Of a stretch of 64,000 nucleotides of DNA, positions 35,245 through 44,716 are shown piece by piece. How positions within the stretch are numbered: position 1 is the first letter of the stretch; every line of letters begins with the position of its first letter. Under the pieces are notes generated by a model. That model had not been told where the DNA came from. It made no database searches and saw only the letters and a list, made by a program, of their open reading frames with translations. Both the position numbers and the translations under genes were made by a program. Source of the DNA: Dyadobacter tibetensis Y620-1 (GTDB taxonomy: Bacteria > Bacteroidota > Bacteroidia > Cytophagales > Spirosomataceae); the NCBI RefSeq assembly GCF_000566685.1, contig NZ_AZQN01000001.1, positions 620,001 through 684,000 on the forward strand, given 5' to 3'.

Positions 35245-36780
35245 TCATTCCATTGCCTGTTTATGTACATCATTATTGATGTAAACTGCTCCAATCACAC
35301 AGGATAGAGCAGCAATTCCTATGGGGTACCATAAACCCGAAAGCGGAGTAGACCCATTAAAAGAGGCTATTAGCGTTGCAATAAATGGCACCAGCCCTCC
35401 AAAAACTCCATTGCCTATATGATATGGCAGGGACATGGAGGTATACCGTATTTGTGTAGGGAAAAGCTCGACCAGGAATGCTGCAATGGGGCCATAGACC
35501 ATTGTCACCAACAATACCTGGAAGAATACCAACAAAATAAAAATAATATACTCCTTCTGGGGTAATTTAACTTCTGAGATCAATGTTTGTACTTCTGGAA
35601 CTGGTGCTAATACATCATCTGGCAATACGGTCACAGTGGCCTCTGTAAAAGTGATTCCATTGGCCAGTTCCTTATATTTCCGAACTGTAGTAATAGAATC
35701 GCGGGTACCAGACACATAGCCCCTCTCCGTATGGATCCGGGATGTCTCTACAGATACAGATTTTTGTAGCTCTGTTACGTTCGTGGTATCAAAAAAGTAC
35801 TGGTAGATAGGCCGGTAACAAAACACACCCAATAGCATTCCGGTCAGCATAATCCATTTGCGTCCTACACGATCGCTCCAGGCGCCGAAAATCACAAAAA
35901 ATGGAGTAGCAAACAGAATTGCCCATAACAGGATGTACCGTGACTCATTGAAATCAATCTTACATGTATTTTCCAGGAACGACTGGGCATAAAACTGACC
36001 AGTGTACCAAATTACCCCTTGGCCCATAGTGGCCCCAAACAGTGCCAAGAGTACCATTTTGAAATTAGCTTTCTTTTGAAAACTCTCCTTCAATGGGTTA
36101 GCCGAAACTTTTCCCTCAGCTTTCAACTTGGTAAAAACAGGAGACTCATGCATTTTCATTCGTATATAAATCGAAACGCCCACCAGTAAGATAGACAACA
36201 GAAATGGAACCCGCCATCCCCAGCTCGAAAAAGCATCATCACCAATGATTTGCTTGGTAAGTAGAATAACACCTAGTGATAAAAATAATCCTAAAGTGGC
36301 AGTGGTTTGGATCCAACTCGTAAAAAATCCACGGCGTCCGACAGGGGCATGCTCGGCCACATAGGTGGCCGCCCCTCCATATTCTCCTCCCAAAGCCAGG
36401 CCTTGAACGAGGCGTAAAATGAGTACTAAGATAGGGGCAGCATAACCAATACTTTCGTAGGAAGGAATAAGCCCGATCAGAAATGTCGATCCTCCCATTA
36501 ATACCAATGTTAATAAAAAGGTATACTTCCGACCTATCAAATCACCCAATCGGCCGAATACAAGGGCTCCAAATGGTCGGACAATAAATCCTGCGGCAAA
36601 AATTGCTAAGGTATTAATAAGTGCCGAAGCTCCGGCATCAGAGGGGAATAATTGTTGACCAATGATAACGGCCAGGCTACCGAAAATATAAAAGTCATAC
36701 CATTCGATGAGAGTACCCAAGGAAGAAGCAGCGATCACTTGTGTGATTCCCTGGGACGCATTTTTTTGATCAGTACGCAT
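35245..36780 (-). CDS. MHS-type MFS transporter with large extracytoplasmic insertion
   Basis: 511 residues. The metabolite:H+ symporter subfamily (ProP, KgtP and ShiA relatives) is marked by GTLIEWYDFYIFGSLA, RPFGALVFGRLGDLIGRKYTF and RLVQGLALGGEYGGAATYVAEHAP. Members import osmolytes or organic acids with protons. It is longer than the usual 430-450 residues because of about 80 soluble residues (328-408) between two C-terminal helices. A small two-helix gene follows it. The palindrome TACCATATGGTA lies 49 bp upstream. The substrate is unknown. Confidence 0.88.
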   Translation of the reverse strand: MRTDQKNASQGITQVIAASSLGTLIEWYDFYIFGSLAVIIGQQLFPSDAGASALINTLAIFAAGFIVRPFGALVFGRLGDLIGRKYTFLLTLVLMGGSTFLIGLIPSYESIGYAAPILVLILRLVQGLALGGEYGGAATYVAEHAPVGRRGFFTSWIQTTATLGLFLSLGVILLTKQIIGDDAFSSWGWRVPFLLSILLVGVSIYIRMKMHESPVFTKLKAEGKVSANPLKESFQKKANFKMVLLALFGATMGQGVIWYTGQFYAQSFLENTCKIDFNESRYILLWAILFATPFFVIFGAWSDRVGRKWIMLTGMLLGVFCYRPIYQYFFDTTNVTELQKSVSVETSRIHTERGYVSGTRDSITTVRKYKELANGITFTEATVTVLPDDVLAPVPEVQTLISEVKLPQKEYIIFILLVFFQVLLVTMVYGPIAAFLVELFPTQIRYTSMSLPYHIGNGVFGGLVPFIATLIASFNGSTPLSGLWYPIGIAALSCVIGAVYINNDVHKQAME

Positions 36781-36828
36781 GAAAATGTTAGGGCTGATAG
36801 GTGATTTTTAAAATTAAAGAACCATTAT

Positions 36829-36840
36829 TACCATATGGTA
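36829..36840. promoter_or_regulatory. Palindrome TACCATATGGTA upstream of the MHS transporter
   Basis: A perfect 12-bp palindrome 49 bp before the transporter start. It is a plausible operator for a dimeric regulator, but no regulator gene adjoins it and a single short site could be chance. Confidence 0.35.
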
Positions 36841-37070
36841 TCCGGCTCTCCATAGGCAGAAAAGGACATTTTTAAGTCCCAATACTCATATAATATCTAT
36901 TATAGCTTATATTTAATTTTCAGCGTTTGCTGGTCAAAAGACATCTAATTGCAAATTTCAGCCAACAAATGACTTAATTTCAAATACTTAAGTCGTAATC
37001 CCTGTAATCAAGGATGACAGAATTAGGCTATCATTTATTTTTTAAATCAATTATTCAAATTTCCTCCCTC

Positions 37071-37826
37071 ATGATTATGGCCAAGAGCCCCTCTAGTAAA
37101 TTTATATTAGTCATTTGTGTATTCAGCTTGTTGAGCCTGAGCCATGTGGTTCTGGCACAATTAAATGTAGAAGGTTTAAGAATCAAAAAAACGATCGATT
37201 TTACAGTTGACGGTAAAGGAACGGCGAACGCCTGGAAATCGATTCCCTGGAACTCCGTTCTGCCTCAGAAAGGACCGGGGCAACTTAGACCTGGTAAAAA
37301 TTTTACTACGAAATTTAAGGTCTTATACTCCGAAAAAGGAATTTACTGTCTATTTCAAGCTTCGGACAGTCTTTTATCTGCTAGCATTACAGAAGACTTT
37401 GGACTACTCTACAAAGAAGATGTTGTAGAGGTATTCCTCTGGCCCGATGTAACACAGCCCTTATATTTCGAATATGAGCTTTCTCCATTGAACTATGAAC
37501 TTGCAATTATCGTCCCTAATATCAATGGGAAGATACAAGGGTGGCGTCCTTGGATATATACCGATAAGAATCGTGTACAGCATGCCACCTCTGTTCAGGG
37601 CGGGTCTCAGAAAAGTGGAGAAGTCATTCAGGGGTGGGTGGCCGAAATCTTTATTCCTTATAGTTTGCTTCAACCGATGGTTCAGTCCGCTCCTAAAAAG
37701 GGAGACCTATGGAAAGGGAATTTTTACAGAATTGATTACGATAACGAACCAACATATTATTCCTGGAAAGCCACAGAAGGGAGTTTTCATGATATGAAGA
37801 ATTTTGGAACACTTATTTTTGACTGA
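37071..37826 (+). CDS. Exported CBM9-like carbohydrate-binding protein
   Basis: About 251 residues. The frame opens at 37014, but the Met at 37071 (or 37077) gives a proper signal peptide ending VVLAQ. The mature part resembles carbohydrate-binding family 9-like beta-sandwich proteins: LYSEKGIYCLFQASDS, YKEDVVEVFLWPD, FEYELSPLNYELAI and WKGNFYRIDYD. Similar domains bind sugar ends and occur in Bacteroidota next to carbohydrate enzymes. The lactonase gene follows after 4 bp, so the pair is an operon. Confidence 0.8.
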   Translation: MIMAKSPSSKFILVICVFSLLSLSHVVLAQLNVEGLRIKKTIDFTVDGKGTANAWKSIPWNSVLPQKGPGQLRPGKNFTTKFKVLYSEKGIYCLFQASDSLLSASITEDFGLLYKEDVVEVFLWPDVTQPLYFEYELSPLNYELAIIVPNINGKIQGWRPWIYTDKNRVQHATSVQGGSQKSGEVIQGWVAEIFIPYSLLQPMVQSAPKKGDLWKGNFYRIDYDNEPTYYSWKATEGSFHDMKNFGTLIFD

Positions 37827-37830
37827 CCTT

Positions 37831-38955
37831 ATGCAATCCCATCTTAAACAACTAATATTCATCTGGTCGTTAGTGACGTTTCTATTTTGTGAAACGTTAC
37901 AGGCCCAATCGTCAAATAATATGCAAATCTTATATGTCGGCAGTTATTCCAATAGAGGTGCCGGAATTTATGTTTATGCTTTTGAAGGAGAGCTGGATTC
38001 TCAAAAACAAATTCAAGTGATGCAGAATGAAAATAGCCCCTCATTCCTTGCCATTCATCCAAATAAAAAATATTTATATTCTGCTAACGAAGGGAATAAC
38101 ACGCTAACTACGTATTCCATCGATCCTTCAAACGGAAAGCTGGCTGCAGTTCAAGAGGTTTCTTCCCAAGGCCAGGGGCCTTGTCATGTTAGTACCGCTC
38201 CCGATGGCCAATTCCTATATGTATCCAATTATGGAGATGGAAGTCTTGCAGTTTACCAGCTTCAACATGACGGGCAGATAGGAAATCTTGCCGATCATAT
38301 ACAAAATCAGGGAAATGAGCATCAAAAACCACATATGCATTCAATAATTCCATCGGCAGATGGAAGATTCGTGTATGCGTCAGATCTGGGCCTCGATCAA
38401 ATTGTTGTATTTCGTCAGGATAACAACACCGGGAAGCTCCAGTTAGGTGAAAAATCTGTAATTTCCCTCAGCAAAGGAGATGGTCCGCGACACCTATCCC
38501 TTCACCCCAATGGACGTTATGCCTATTCACTAGGCGAGCTAAATTCGGTCGTGAATGTATTTGAGATTGATAAAGATCAAGGGTACCTGTCTTCTATTCA
38601 ACGAATCAGTATGCTACCTGATCATTATAAAGGGGAAAACTCGGCAGCCGATATCCATATTTCTGAAGATGGGCAGTATTTATATGCATCAAACCGAGGC
38701 CATGAAAGCATCGTTATTTATGAAATTAATCCTGACAACGGACTGCTCCAGCTATCAGGACATGTGCCCACGCAGGGCCGCCATCCCCGCAATTTTCTAA
38801 TCGATTCGAAGGGGGGCTATGCCATAGTCGCTAACAGAGACGACGACAACATTGTACTTTTTGAAAGAAATCCCAAAAACGGAGAGCTGAAATATTCCGG
38901 CCAACAAATTCAAATCCCAGCTGCCGTTTTCGTTAAAATACTAGAGTTGAATTAA
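37831..38955 (+). CDS. Exported lactonase family beta-propeller (YbhE-like)
   Basis: 374 residues from the ATG at 37831, preferred to the in-frame TTG at 37804. A signal peptide (ending LQAQS) precedes a seven-bladed propeller of the 6-phosphogluconolactonase (YbhE/Pgl) family: LYVGSYSNRGAGIYVY, SPSFLAIHPNKKYLYSANE, GQGPCHVS, GDGPRHLSLHPNGRYAY and GRHPRNFLID. E. coli YbhE is cytosolic; this protein is exported, so a lactone other than 6-phosphogluconolactone is likely. It is co-transcribed with the CBM9-like gene. Confidence 0.87.
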   Translation: MQSHLKQLIFIWSLVTFLFCETLQAQSSNNMQILYVGSYSNRGAGIYVYAFEGELDSQKQIQVMQNENSPSFLAIHPNKKYLYSANEGNNTLTTYSIDPSNGKLAAVQEVSSQGQGPCHVSTAPDGQFLYVSNYGDGSLAVYQLQHDGQIGNLADHIQNQGNEHQKPHMHSIIPSADGRFVYASDLGLDQIVVFRQDNNTGKLQLGEKSVISLSKGDGPRHLSLHPNGRYAYSLGELNSVVNVFEIDKDQGYLSSIQRISMLPDHYKGENSAADIHISEDGQYLYASNRGHESIVIYEINPDNGLLQLSGHVPTQGRHPRNFLIDSKGGYAIVANRDDDNIVLFERNPKNGELKYSGQQIQIPAAVFVKILELN

Positions 38956-38958
38956 CAT

Positions 38959-39000
38959 AAAGGGTCTGGTGCTAAGCATACATTTTGAACCAGACCCTTT
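38959..39000 (+). terminator. Terminator after the lactonase gene
   Basis: AAAGGGTCTGGT (38959-38970) and ACCAGACCCTTT (38989-39000) make a perfect 12-bp stem four bases past the stop. It may also serve the convergent lipoprotein gene ending at 39010. Confidence 0.85.
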
Positions 39001-39009
39001 CGAATGAAC

Positions 39010-39441
39010 CTACTGCTCAGAAATGGAAACCGAAACTTTATACTCCTCCAGAGTGGGAGTCTTGGAAGTTTCAGGATAAGGCAATACTTGGGTTACTAAA
39101 AGCTTATAAGATTTGCCGTTAAGCTTAAACCCTACCACATTCTTCGCAGATTCGACGCCACTGAATTCTAAGCTGACTTCCGTAGAAGCTGTACCGTCGG
39201 AAATCGCAAATTTCAACATGGCAGAACCGGCAATAATACAGTTGGCATTCATAGGACAACGACTATCATTTACTGATAATAACTCCACTTTTAGAGCGGT
39301 ATTATGAGTAGAAACGACTGTCTTCCGAAGCGCTACAACGGCTTGCTTTTCAATCATTGTTTCAGGAATGGCTTCCTTTTCCTGCTTATCGCATGCGAAA
39401 AGCGTGATACACATAGATGCAATTAATATTATTTTTTTCAT
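39010..39441 (-). CDS. Small lipoprotein of unknown function
   Basis: 143 residues with a lipobox LFAC at 14-17. The mature part has the motif DSRCPMNANCIIAG, a two-Cys pattern seen in a group of small Bacteroidota lipoproteins and likely forming a disulfide. Downstream is a beta-rich stretch (GVESAKNVVGFKLNG, YKLLVTQVLPYP). No catalytic motif is visible. It is transcribed alone. Confidence 0.72.
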   Translation of the reverse strand: MKKIILIASMCITLFACDKQEKEAIPETMIEKQAVVALRKTVVSTHNTALKVELLSVNDSRCPMNANCIIAGSAMLKFAISDGTASTEVSLEFSGVESAKNVVGFKLNGKSYKLLVTQVLPYPETSKTPTLEEYKVSVSISEQ

Positions 39442-39666
39442 GACGTTAAGGTTTAATAGTTACCTTTCCATAAGATTCATCAACTATGAAAATGGTTGTA
39501 ACTCATAACTGAAATTTTGACAGAAATTAGTCAAACCGGAAATATTTCAGGTACTTTTCGAATGGTTTATAGCAATCTTTGTGCATTATGGTAAGAGATG
39601 AAAATACTTCTTTTGAAAATCAGGCATAATTACTGAACTTAGATGCCCCATTTTTAAAAGTATACG

Positions 39667-40923
39667 ATGAAGAGTATTTCCTGCGGCATTGATTTTGGTA
39701 CTTCCAACTCCAGTATAGCCCTAGCCCTCCCCGACCAAGTGGCATTGGTTGAAACCGAAAACGGGCACATGACCATTCCCAGTGCTATGTTCTTTCTAAG
39801 GAAAGATAATACAGCCTTCTACGGAAGAGAGGCTATGGAACTGTTCCTCGATAAGCGCCCGGGCCGTTTGATGCGCAGCTTAAAACGCGTGCTGGGCACT
39901 CCTGTAATGCGGCAGGGCACGATGGTAAATGGAGAAGTGATGAAATTTGACCAAATCATTGCTGCTTTTCTCCAAAAATTAAAGGATCGGGCAGAACTTC
40001 AGGCTGGTCAAGCAATTACAGCCGTTACTATGGGACGTCCCGTACATTTTACGGACAATAACCCAGAGGCAGATAAAAGAGCTGAAGCTGAGCTCGCAGC
40101 CATTGCCCGCCAACTGGGTTTTGAACAGGTAAGTTTCCAGTTTGAGCCCATTGCCGCCGCATTTGCACATGAGCAGCACATTACAACGGAAAAATTAGCA
40201 CTGGTTGTCGATCTTGGAGGGGGTACTTCTGACTTTACAGTCATAAGGCTTTCTAAAAATTACCAGAACAAAGCCGATCGTGCTCAGGATATTTTAGCGA
40301 ATACAGGTGTACGCGTAGGAGGTAATGATCTGGATAAAGACCTCAGCTTGGCGGCCATCATGCCAATACTAGGCTACAGAAGCACTTATGGAGAAAAAAA
40401 TCTTGAGGTGCCCTTATACCACTACCACGACCTATCGGAATGGAGTAAAGTTAACATGCTTTATACTACCCGTATTCTGTTTCAGGTAAAACAATTACTA
40501 TTTGAAGCCCACGATAAGGTCAAATACAAACGACTATTGCAGGTTCTGGAGGAAGAAACGGGGCATTCTTTATTGGCCGCAACAGAAGAAACAAAGATCG
40601 CACTAACACATTCCGAAACTTATGATACCTCATTCAGGTTTTTGGAGGAAGGTTTGACATCTTCTGTGGCGCGGTCTCAATTCGAGGAAGCCATAAGTGG
40701 TAGGGTCAGCAAAATAAGCCAGACTGCACTTGCTTGTGTCGAAGCTGCCGGCATTACACCCGATGCTATTGAATTGGTAATTCTTACCGGCGGCACCACG
40801 GAGGTGCCTAAAGTTCAACAGGTATTTCACAGCCTTTTTCCTAAGGCAGAAGTTTCAGGAGAAAACAAACTTTCCAGCGTAGGTCTTGGATTGGCCTACG
40901 ATAGCCGGAATAAATTCGCTTAA
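39667..40923 (+). CDS. yegD: Hsp70 family protein (YegD-like)
   Basis: 418 residues covering only the actin-like ATPase region of Hsp70. Phosphate 1 motif is GIDFGTSNSS, phosphate 2 is VVDLGGGTSDFTV, and the adenosine motif is VILTGGTTEVPKVQ. DnaK's substrate-binding domain is absent, and this length matches E. coli YegD (about 450). The protein partner or substrate of YegD-type proteins is not established. The gene is monocistronic and ends in a strong terminator. Confidence 0.88.
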   Translation: MKSISCGIDFGTSNSSIALALPDQVALVETENGHMTIPSAMFFLRKDNTAFYGREAMELFLDKRPGRLMRSLKRVLGTPVMRQGTMVNGEVMKFDQIIAAFLQKLKDRAELQAGQAITAVTMGRPVHFTDNNPEADKRAEAELAAIARQLGFEQVSFQFEPIAAAFAHEQHITTEKLALVVDLGGGTSDFTVIRLSKNYQNKADRAQDILANTGVRVGGNDLDKDLSLAAIMPILGYRSTYGEKNLEVPLYHYHDLSEWSKVNMLYTTRILFQVKQLLFEAHDKVKYKRLLQVLEEETGHSLLAATEETKIALTHSETYDTSFRFLEEGLTSSVARSQFEEAISGRVSKISQTALACVEAAGITPDAIELVILTGGTTEVPKVQQVFHSLFPKAEVSGENKLSSVGLGLAYDSRNKFA

Positions 40924-40927
40924 GATC

Positions 40928-40960
40928 GACCCTGGTCAAAAGTAAATATTGACCAGGGTC
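40928..40960 (+). terminator. Terminator after the Hsp70-family gene
   Basis: GACCCTGGTCAA (40928-40939) and TTGACCAGGGTC (40949-40960) form a perfect 12-bp stem, followed by ACTTATTTTA. It is 4 bp past the stop and 7 bp from the convergent gene's end, so it may act both ways. Confidence 0.85.
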
Positions 40961-40967
40961 ACTTATT

Positions 40968-41270
40968 TTAATGGATTGGTTGGCCTTCTTTGTCAAGTTG
41001 TAAAGTATTACGCTCTTCGTCTTTTTTGAGTTTAAGTTCATAAAACTTCGACTGGTCGTCCCGGGTTACCAAAAATGCCTCTTCTATTTCCCAACCTTCG
41101 GAAATAACCGAATTTAAAGCGTTTTTTACTGGCTCTGGAAGCTGATCCGTACGGATGGACACGCGGTCTCTCAGAATAACTGACATATTTGCAGAAGCGG
41201 CAGTCTCCACCTCTACATGCATAGCCAAGATAGTAAACATTAAGCCCGCACCTAAAATTATAGTTCTCAT
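40968..41270 (-). CDS. Small exported PepSY-like protein
   Basis: About 100 residues from the Met at 41270; an upstream in-frame start at 41324 would bury the signal peptide. The leader (TIILGAGLMFTILAMH) is followed by a short domain with DQLPEPVKNALNSVISEGWE and SKFYELKLKKDE, which looks like the PepSY-like beta-lactamase-inhibitor-type fold of Bacteroidota. Function unknown. It lies 97 bp after the molybdenum subunit stop on the same strand only as a neighbour. Confidence 0.6.
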   Translation of the reverse strand: MRTIILGAGLMFTILAMHVEVETAASANMSVILRDRVSIRTDQLPEPVKNALNSVISEGWEIEEAFLVTRDDQSKFYELKLKKDEERNTLQLDKEGQPIH

Positions 41271-41367
41271 GAGTTTTCGTGGTATTTGGACTCCATATAT
41301 ACAAGAAAAAATTAGTAGTTCCAAGTTAAGTATGCCAGAGAATCCATCAGAACAGCTTTTGGTTAAT

Positions 41368-43620
41368 CTAAATAGCCGATTCCAGTTCGTCCCTGAAGGG
41401 CTGATTATAAAAGCGTTTACCTTTCAACCTATACAGGGCGTTGGCCACTGCCCCAAAAACTGGTGGAAATGGAGGCTCACCTAATCCAGTTGGATCCAGA
41501 TCGTTTTGGACAAAATGGACTTGAATACGTTTAGGAACCTCGTTCATTCGAATCATCCGGTAATTATGAAAATTACTCTGCTGAGCCGCCCCTTCTTTAT
41601 GGGTTAACCGACCATAAAGTGCATTGCCGATCCCATCAACAACTGCGCCTTGTACCATGTTGGTAGCTGCGTCGGGATTGATTACTATACCACAATCCAT
41701 TGCGCTGAAAACGCGCTCCACATATGGCTGACCGTCGCGCATAACCATATCCACAACATGCGCCGCATAGGAATTGTGACAGAAATAAGCGGCTACACCA
41801 CGGTTATACTTTTCATTATCCGGCTTTTTCCAATCAGACTTATCACGGACTAGCTCCAGCACGCCGGCATAACGATCTGCATCATACTCGTTGTTTTGTC
41901 CAACGGGTTTTTCTTTGGCTCTTTTCAAGAGTTCTAACCTGAATGCGATCGGATCTTTGCCGGCGGCTTCGGCGACTTCATCCAAAAACGATTGCTCGGC
42001 AGCGGCATTGAAATTGGATCGAGGAGCACGGAAAGCGCCGATGGTTATATTAGAAGGTATTTGCCAACCTTCTGCCAGATAATTATCAACCGCCCCAGCG
42101 GGGAAGCGGTTAGCATGTACCGGATGCTCAGGGATACCTCCGCCTTTTACATGAAATGCTATTAGTTTCTTATTTGCGTCCAATGCAGCCCTGTAAGTCG
42201 CAGTATACATCGGGCGGTAAATACCGTAAGTCATATCGTCCTCCCTCGTATACATCAGCTTAACCGGCGCACTGACTTTCTTAGAAATCAGCGCAGCTTC
42301 ATATAAATAATGGCCATATGCCCTACGCCCAAAGCCTCCACCCATACGCGTCATCTGTATCTCAATCTTATCGGCTGGCAGGTTCAATAGCTTTGCAAGT
42401 GTAGGTTCTGACCAACCTGGAGCTTGTAATGGACCTGCTACCAGTGCTTTTTCACTTGTCACATGAGCAAAAAAATTCATCGGTTCCATACAATTATGTG
42501 CAAGAAAAGGCGCATTAAATGTCCGCTCAATCACTTGGGCTGCATTCTTAAATGCTGCTTCGGGGTCTCCATCCCGTCTCAGTTCTTGGGCGGGTTTCCT
42601 TGCATATTCCTTCATTTGCTGCATCTGTGTAGACGTACTTTCTAAGGCTCCCGGAACGGTAACTTCCCTTTTTCCAGCCCTGCCTACCACAGTTTCTCTC
42701 ACGTCACCAGCTGTTTCCCAATTGGCGACCAATTTCTTTCGTGCATTTATCACTTCCCAGGTGGAATTTCCAACGACAACCAGCAGATCGTTGAATGTGC
42801 GCGTATCAAAACCCCCTTGCTCAAAATCGTCACCATATAATTTCAGGGTAAAAACATCTTTAATACCAGGCATTTTTAAAGTTTCTGAGGAATCAAAAGA
42901 TTTCAGCTTCATTCCAAAGGCAGGAGGATGCTGTATCATGGCGATCAGCATGCCATCAACACTGTAATCTAATCCAAAAATCGGCTTACCGGACGTGATC
43001 TTCTCTATTTCTACATTCTTTTTAGACTTACTAATTATTGAAAAGTCCTGCGGCGCTTTTAGTTTAAGATCTTTCGGTAGAGGCACACGGGCTGCACTGC
43101 TGGCCATGTCCCCATAACTGGCCGATTTACCACTCGCATGAGTTAGCATTCCTGCCTTGGTTCGTACTTCACTGACCGGTACATTCCAGCTTTCTGCAGC
43201 GGCTTCACGTAGCATTTGCCTGGCGGCCGCCCCGGCCTCGCGAAGTGGTCTCCAGTACATACGTACGGAATTGCTTCCACCCGTAAATTGAGCCCCCAGT
43301 TTGATTGGATCGTGCGGCCCCATTTCGACCGTAACATTTTTCCAGTCCACGTCCAACTCTTCTGCCAGCATCATGGGAAGAGAAGTCATAACATTTTGGC
43401 CAAATTCAGGATTAGGACAAATGAGCTTCACCTTGTTATCGGGCAGAATATGAATATAGCCATTCAGACTCGACCACTGATCGACCATACCCAAAATTTC
43501 GGTTTTATCAGCAGATCTAAAACTGGATAACCAGCTTACGGTAAGCATCATTCCTCCTCCAGATAAGATGGAAGCTTTTAGAAACGAGCGTCTGTTCAAG
43601 TATGTTCGATCTTTGTCCAT
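41368..43620 (-). CDS. Molybdopterin subunit of an isoquinoline 1-oxidoreductase-like enzyme (IorB-like)
   Basis: 750 residues of the xanthine dehydrogenase family large subunit. A twin-arginine leader (NRRSFLKAS) predicts export with folded cofactor. Moco-binding segments include MTRMGGGFGRRAYG and GAFRAPRSNFNAAAEQSFLDE; the catalytic Glu is in TGLGEPPFPPVFGAVANAL near the C-terminus. IorB-type enzymes hydroxylate N-heterocycles or oxidise aldehydes. The 2Fe-2S partner is at 44237-44716, with a truncated third-subunit remnant in between. Intact subunits of both kinds suggest activity is possible, but the electron exit route may be lost. Confidence 0.9.
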   Translation of the reverse strand: MDKDRTYLNRRSFLKASILSGGGMMLTVSWLSSFRSADKTEILGMVDQWSSLNGYIHILPDNKVKLICPNPEFGQNVMTSLPMMLAEELDVDWKNVTVEMGPHDPIKLGAQFTGGSNSVRMYWRPLREAGAAARQMLREAAAESWNVPVSEVRTKAGMLTHASGKSASYGDMASSAARVPLPKDLKLKAPQDFSIISKSKKNVEIEKITSGKPIFGLDYSVDGMLIAMIQHPPAFGMKLKSFDSSETLKMPGIKDVFTLKLYGDDFEQGGFDTRTFNDLLVVVGNSTWEVINARKKLVANWETAGDVRETVVGRAGKREVTVPGALESTSTQMQQMKEYARKPAQELRRDGDPEAAFKNAAQVIERTFNAPFLAHNCMEPMNFFAHVTSEKALVAGPLQAPGWSEPTLAKLLNLPADKIEIQMTRMGGGFGRRAYGHYLYEAALISKKVSAPVKLMYTREDDMTYGIYRPMYTATYRAALDANKKLIAFHVKGGGIPEHPVHANRFPAGAVDNYLAEGWQIPSNITIGAFRAPRSNFNAAAEQSFLDEVAEAAGKDPIAFRLELLKRAKEKPVGQNNEYDADRYAGVLELVRDKSDWKKPDNEKYNRGVAAYFCHNSYAAHVVDMVMRDGQPYVERVFSAMDCGIVINPDAATNMVQGAVVDGIGNALYGRLTHKEGAAQQSNFHNYRMIRMNEVPKRIQVHFVQNDLDPTGLGEPPFPPVFGAVANALYRLKGKRFYNQPFRDELESAI

Positions 43621-43910
43621 GTTCGCGTATATTTAAATGGTTAACTAAGTAGGACGGGTTCCAGTGCTACTCCCGGCAGTACTTCCTTGTTAAATGGTCT
43701 ATAGGCTTCAGCAGTGTGAAGAAGGGTAATATAACCTCAAATGCAGTCCTGGTAAGTTCATAGACCTCGTTTAGATCTAACGCCAGACCTTAGCCGAGGA
43801 CCGTCTTCATACATCTAAAGCCAGGTGCTGACACTTCAATTCCACTTGACCATTATTACCTGTCTTCCTTTAGGCTATTTTTTTTCGTTGATGATGCCGA
43901 ATAGAAAATT

Positions 43911-44186
43911 CTACTTCTTTGGGGCATAAGCACCGCTTTTCAACCAGGTAATCCAGGCTTTTTTAAATTCTTCATGCGTTACGGGAGGTAAGGTACGTCC
44001 TTCTCCAGGATTCCAGCCTGCGAGTTCCAGCCCGTCATCGGCATGCTCGATGAGCTTTTTGATATCCTTATTTCCGTTTTGCTTTTTGTCCACCAGTTGT
44101 TTGGCCAGTTCATGGGGGCTTTTCCCCTGAAAAACCATTTTCATGTCTGCAGGCGGTAGATGCCACTCGGGGTTTCCAGGTGGCAT
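43911..44186 (-). pseudogene. N-terminally truncated isoquinoline 1-oxidoreductase third subunit remnant
   Basis: 91 codons resembling only the C-terminal half of the small cytochrome-like subunit that often accompanies these molybdoenzymes: HMPPGNPEWHLPPADMKMV, SPHELAKQLVDKKQNG, LELAGWNPGEGRTLPP, then FKKAWITWLKSGA. In family members as I remember them, a signal peptide and CxxCH-type segment come first. Here the frame upstream of the Met at 44186 runs only about ten codons (including NIAGLH) to a TAA, with no CxxCH. It is therefore probably a broken gene, though a shortened functional protein cannot be excluded. Confidence 0.6.
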
Positions 44187-44236
44187 ATGTAGACCAGCGA
44201 TGTTAATTTTATAAGAAAGTTAAATGATGGATGTAA

Positions 44237-44716
44237 TTAATCCTCAAGACCCGTTTTTTTCTGCAATGAGGCTGCCATGTGAATGGCTTCACGAATGCGC
44301 AAGTAAGTGCCGCAGCGGCAAATGTTGCCGGCCATCGCATTATCAATGTCTTGGTCGGTCGGATGGGGTTTTTCGCGCAAGAGCACCGCAGCAGACATGA
44401 TTTGCCCCGAATGGCAGTATCCGCACTGGGGAACGTCAATTTCCTGCCAGGCTTTCTGAACCGGATGTGAATTTGTTGCGGACAAACCTTCTATCGTTAC
44501 TACCTTTTTACCCAAGGCCCGGCTTACCTTAGTGACACATGAGCGCACTGCCTCACCATCCAAATGCAATACACAAGCGCCACATTGTGCAACGCCGCAA
44601 CCATACTTGGTCCCTTTTAGACCGACCAGATCGCGAATTGCCCACAAAAGCGGCATTTGAGGATCCACTTCCAAAGGGTAATCCTTTTTATTGATATTTA
44701 AGGTGATTTTGGCCAT
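44237..44716 (-). CDS. 2Fe-2S subunit of an isoquinoline 1-oxidoreductase-like enzyme (IorA-like)
   Basis: 159 residues with two [2Fe-2S] clusters: a plant-ferredoxin type (Cys40, Cys45, Cys48 and Cys60 in [11 protein letters not shown]) and the four-helix type (Cys98, Cys101, Cys133 and Cys135 in QCGYCHSG and NICRCG). It relays electrons from the molybdenum site of the 750-residue subunit encoded downstream. It has no leader of its own, so export would be by hitchhiking on the Tat-targeted partner. It is the first gene of the minus-strand cluster. Confidence 0.93.
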   Translation of the reverse strand: MAKITLNINKKDYPLEVDPQMPLLWAIRDLVGLKGTKYGCGVAQCGACVLHLDGEAVRSCVTKVSRALGKKVVTIEGLSATNSHPVQKAWQEIDVPQCGYCHSGQIMSAAVLLREKPHPTDQDIDNAMAGNICRCGTYLRIREAIHMAASLQKKTGLED

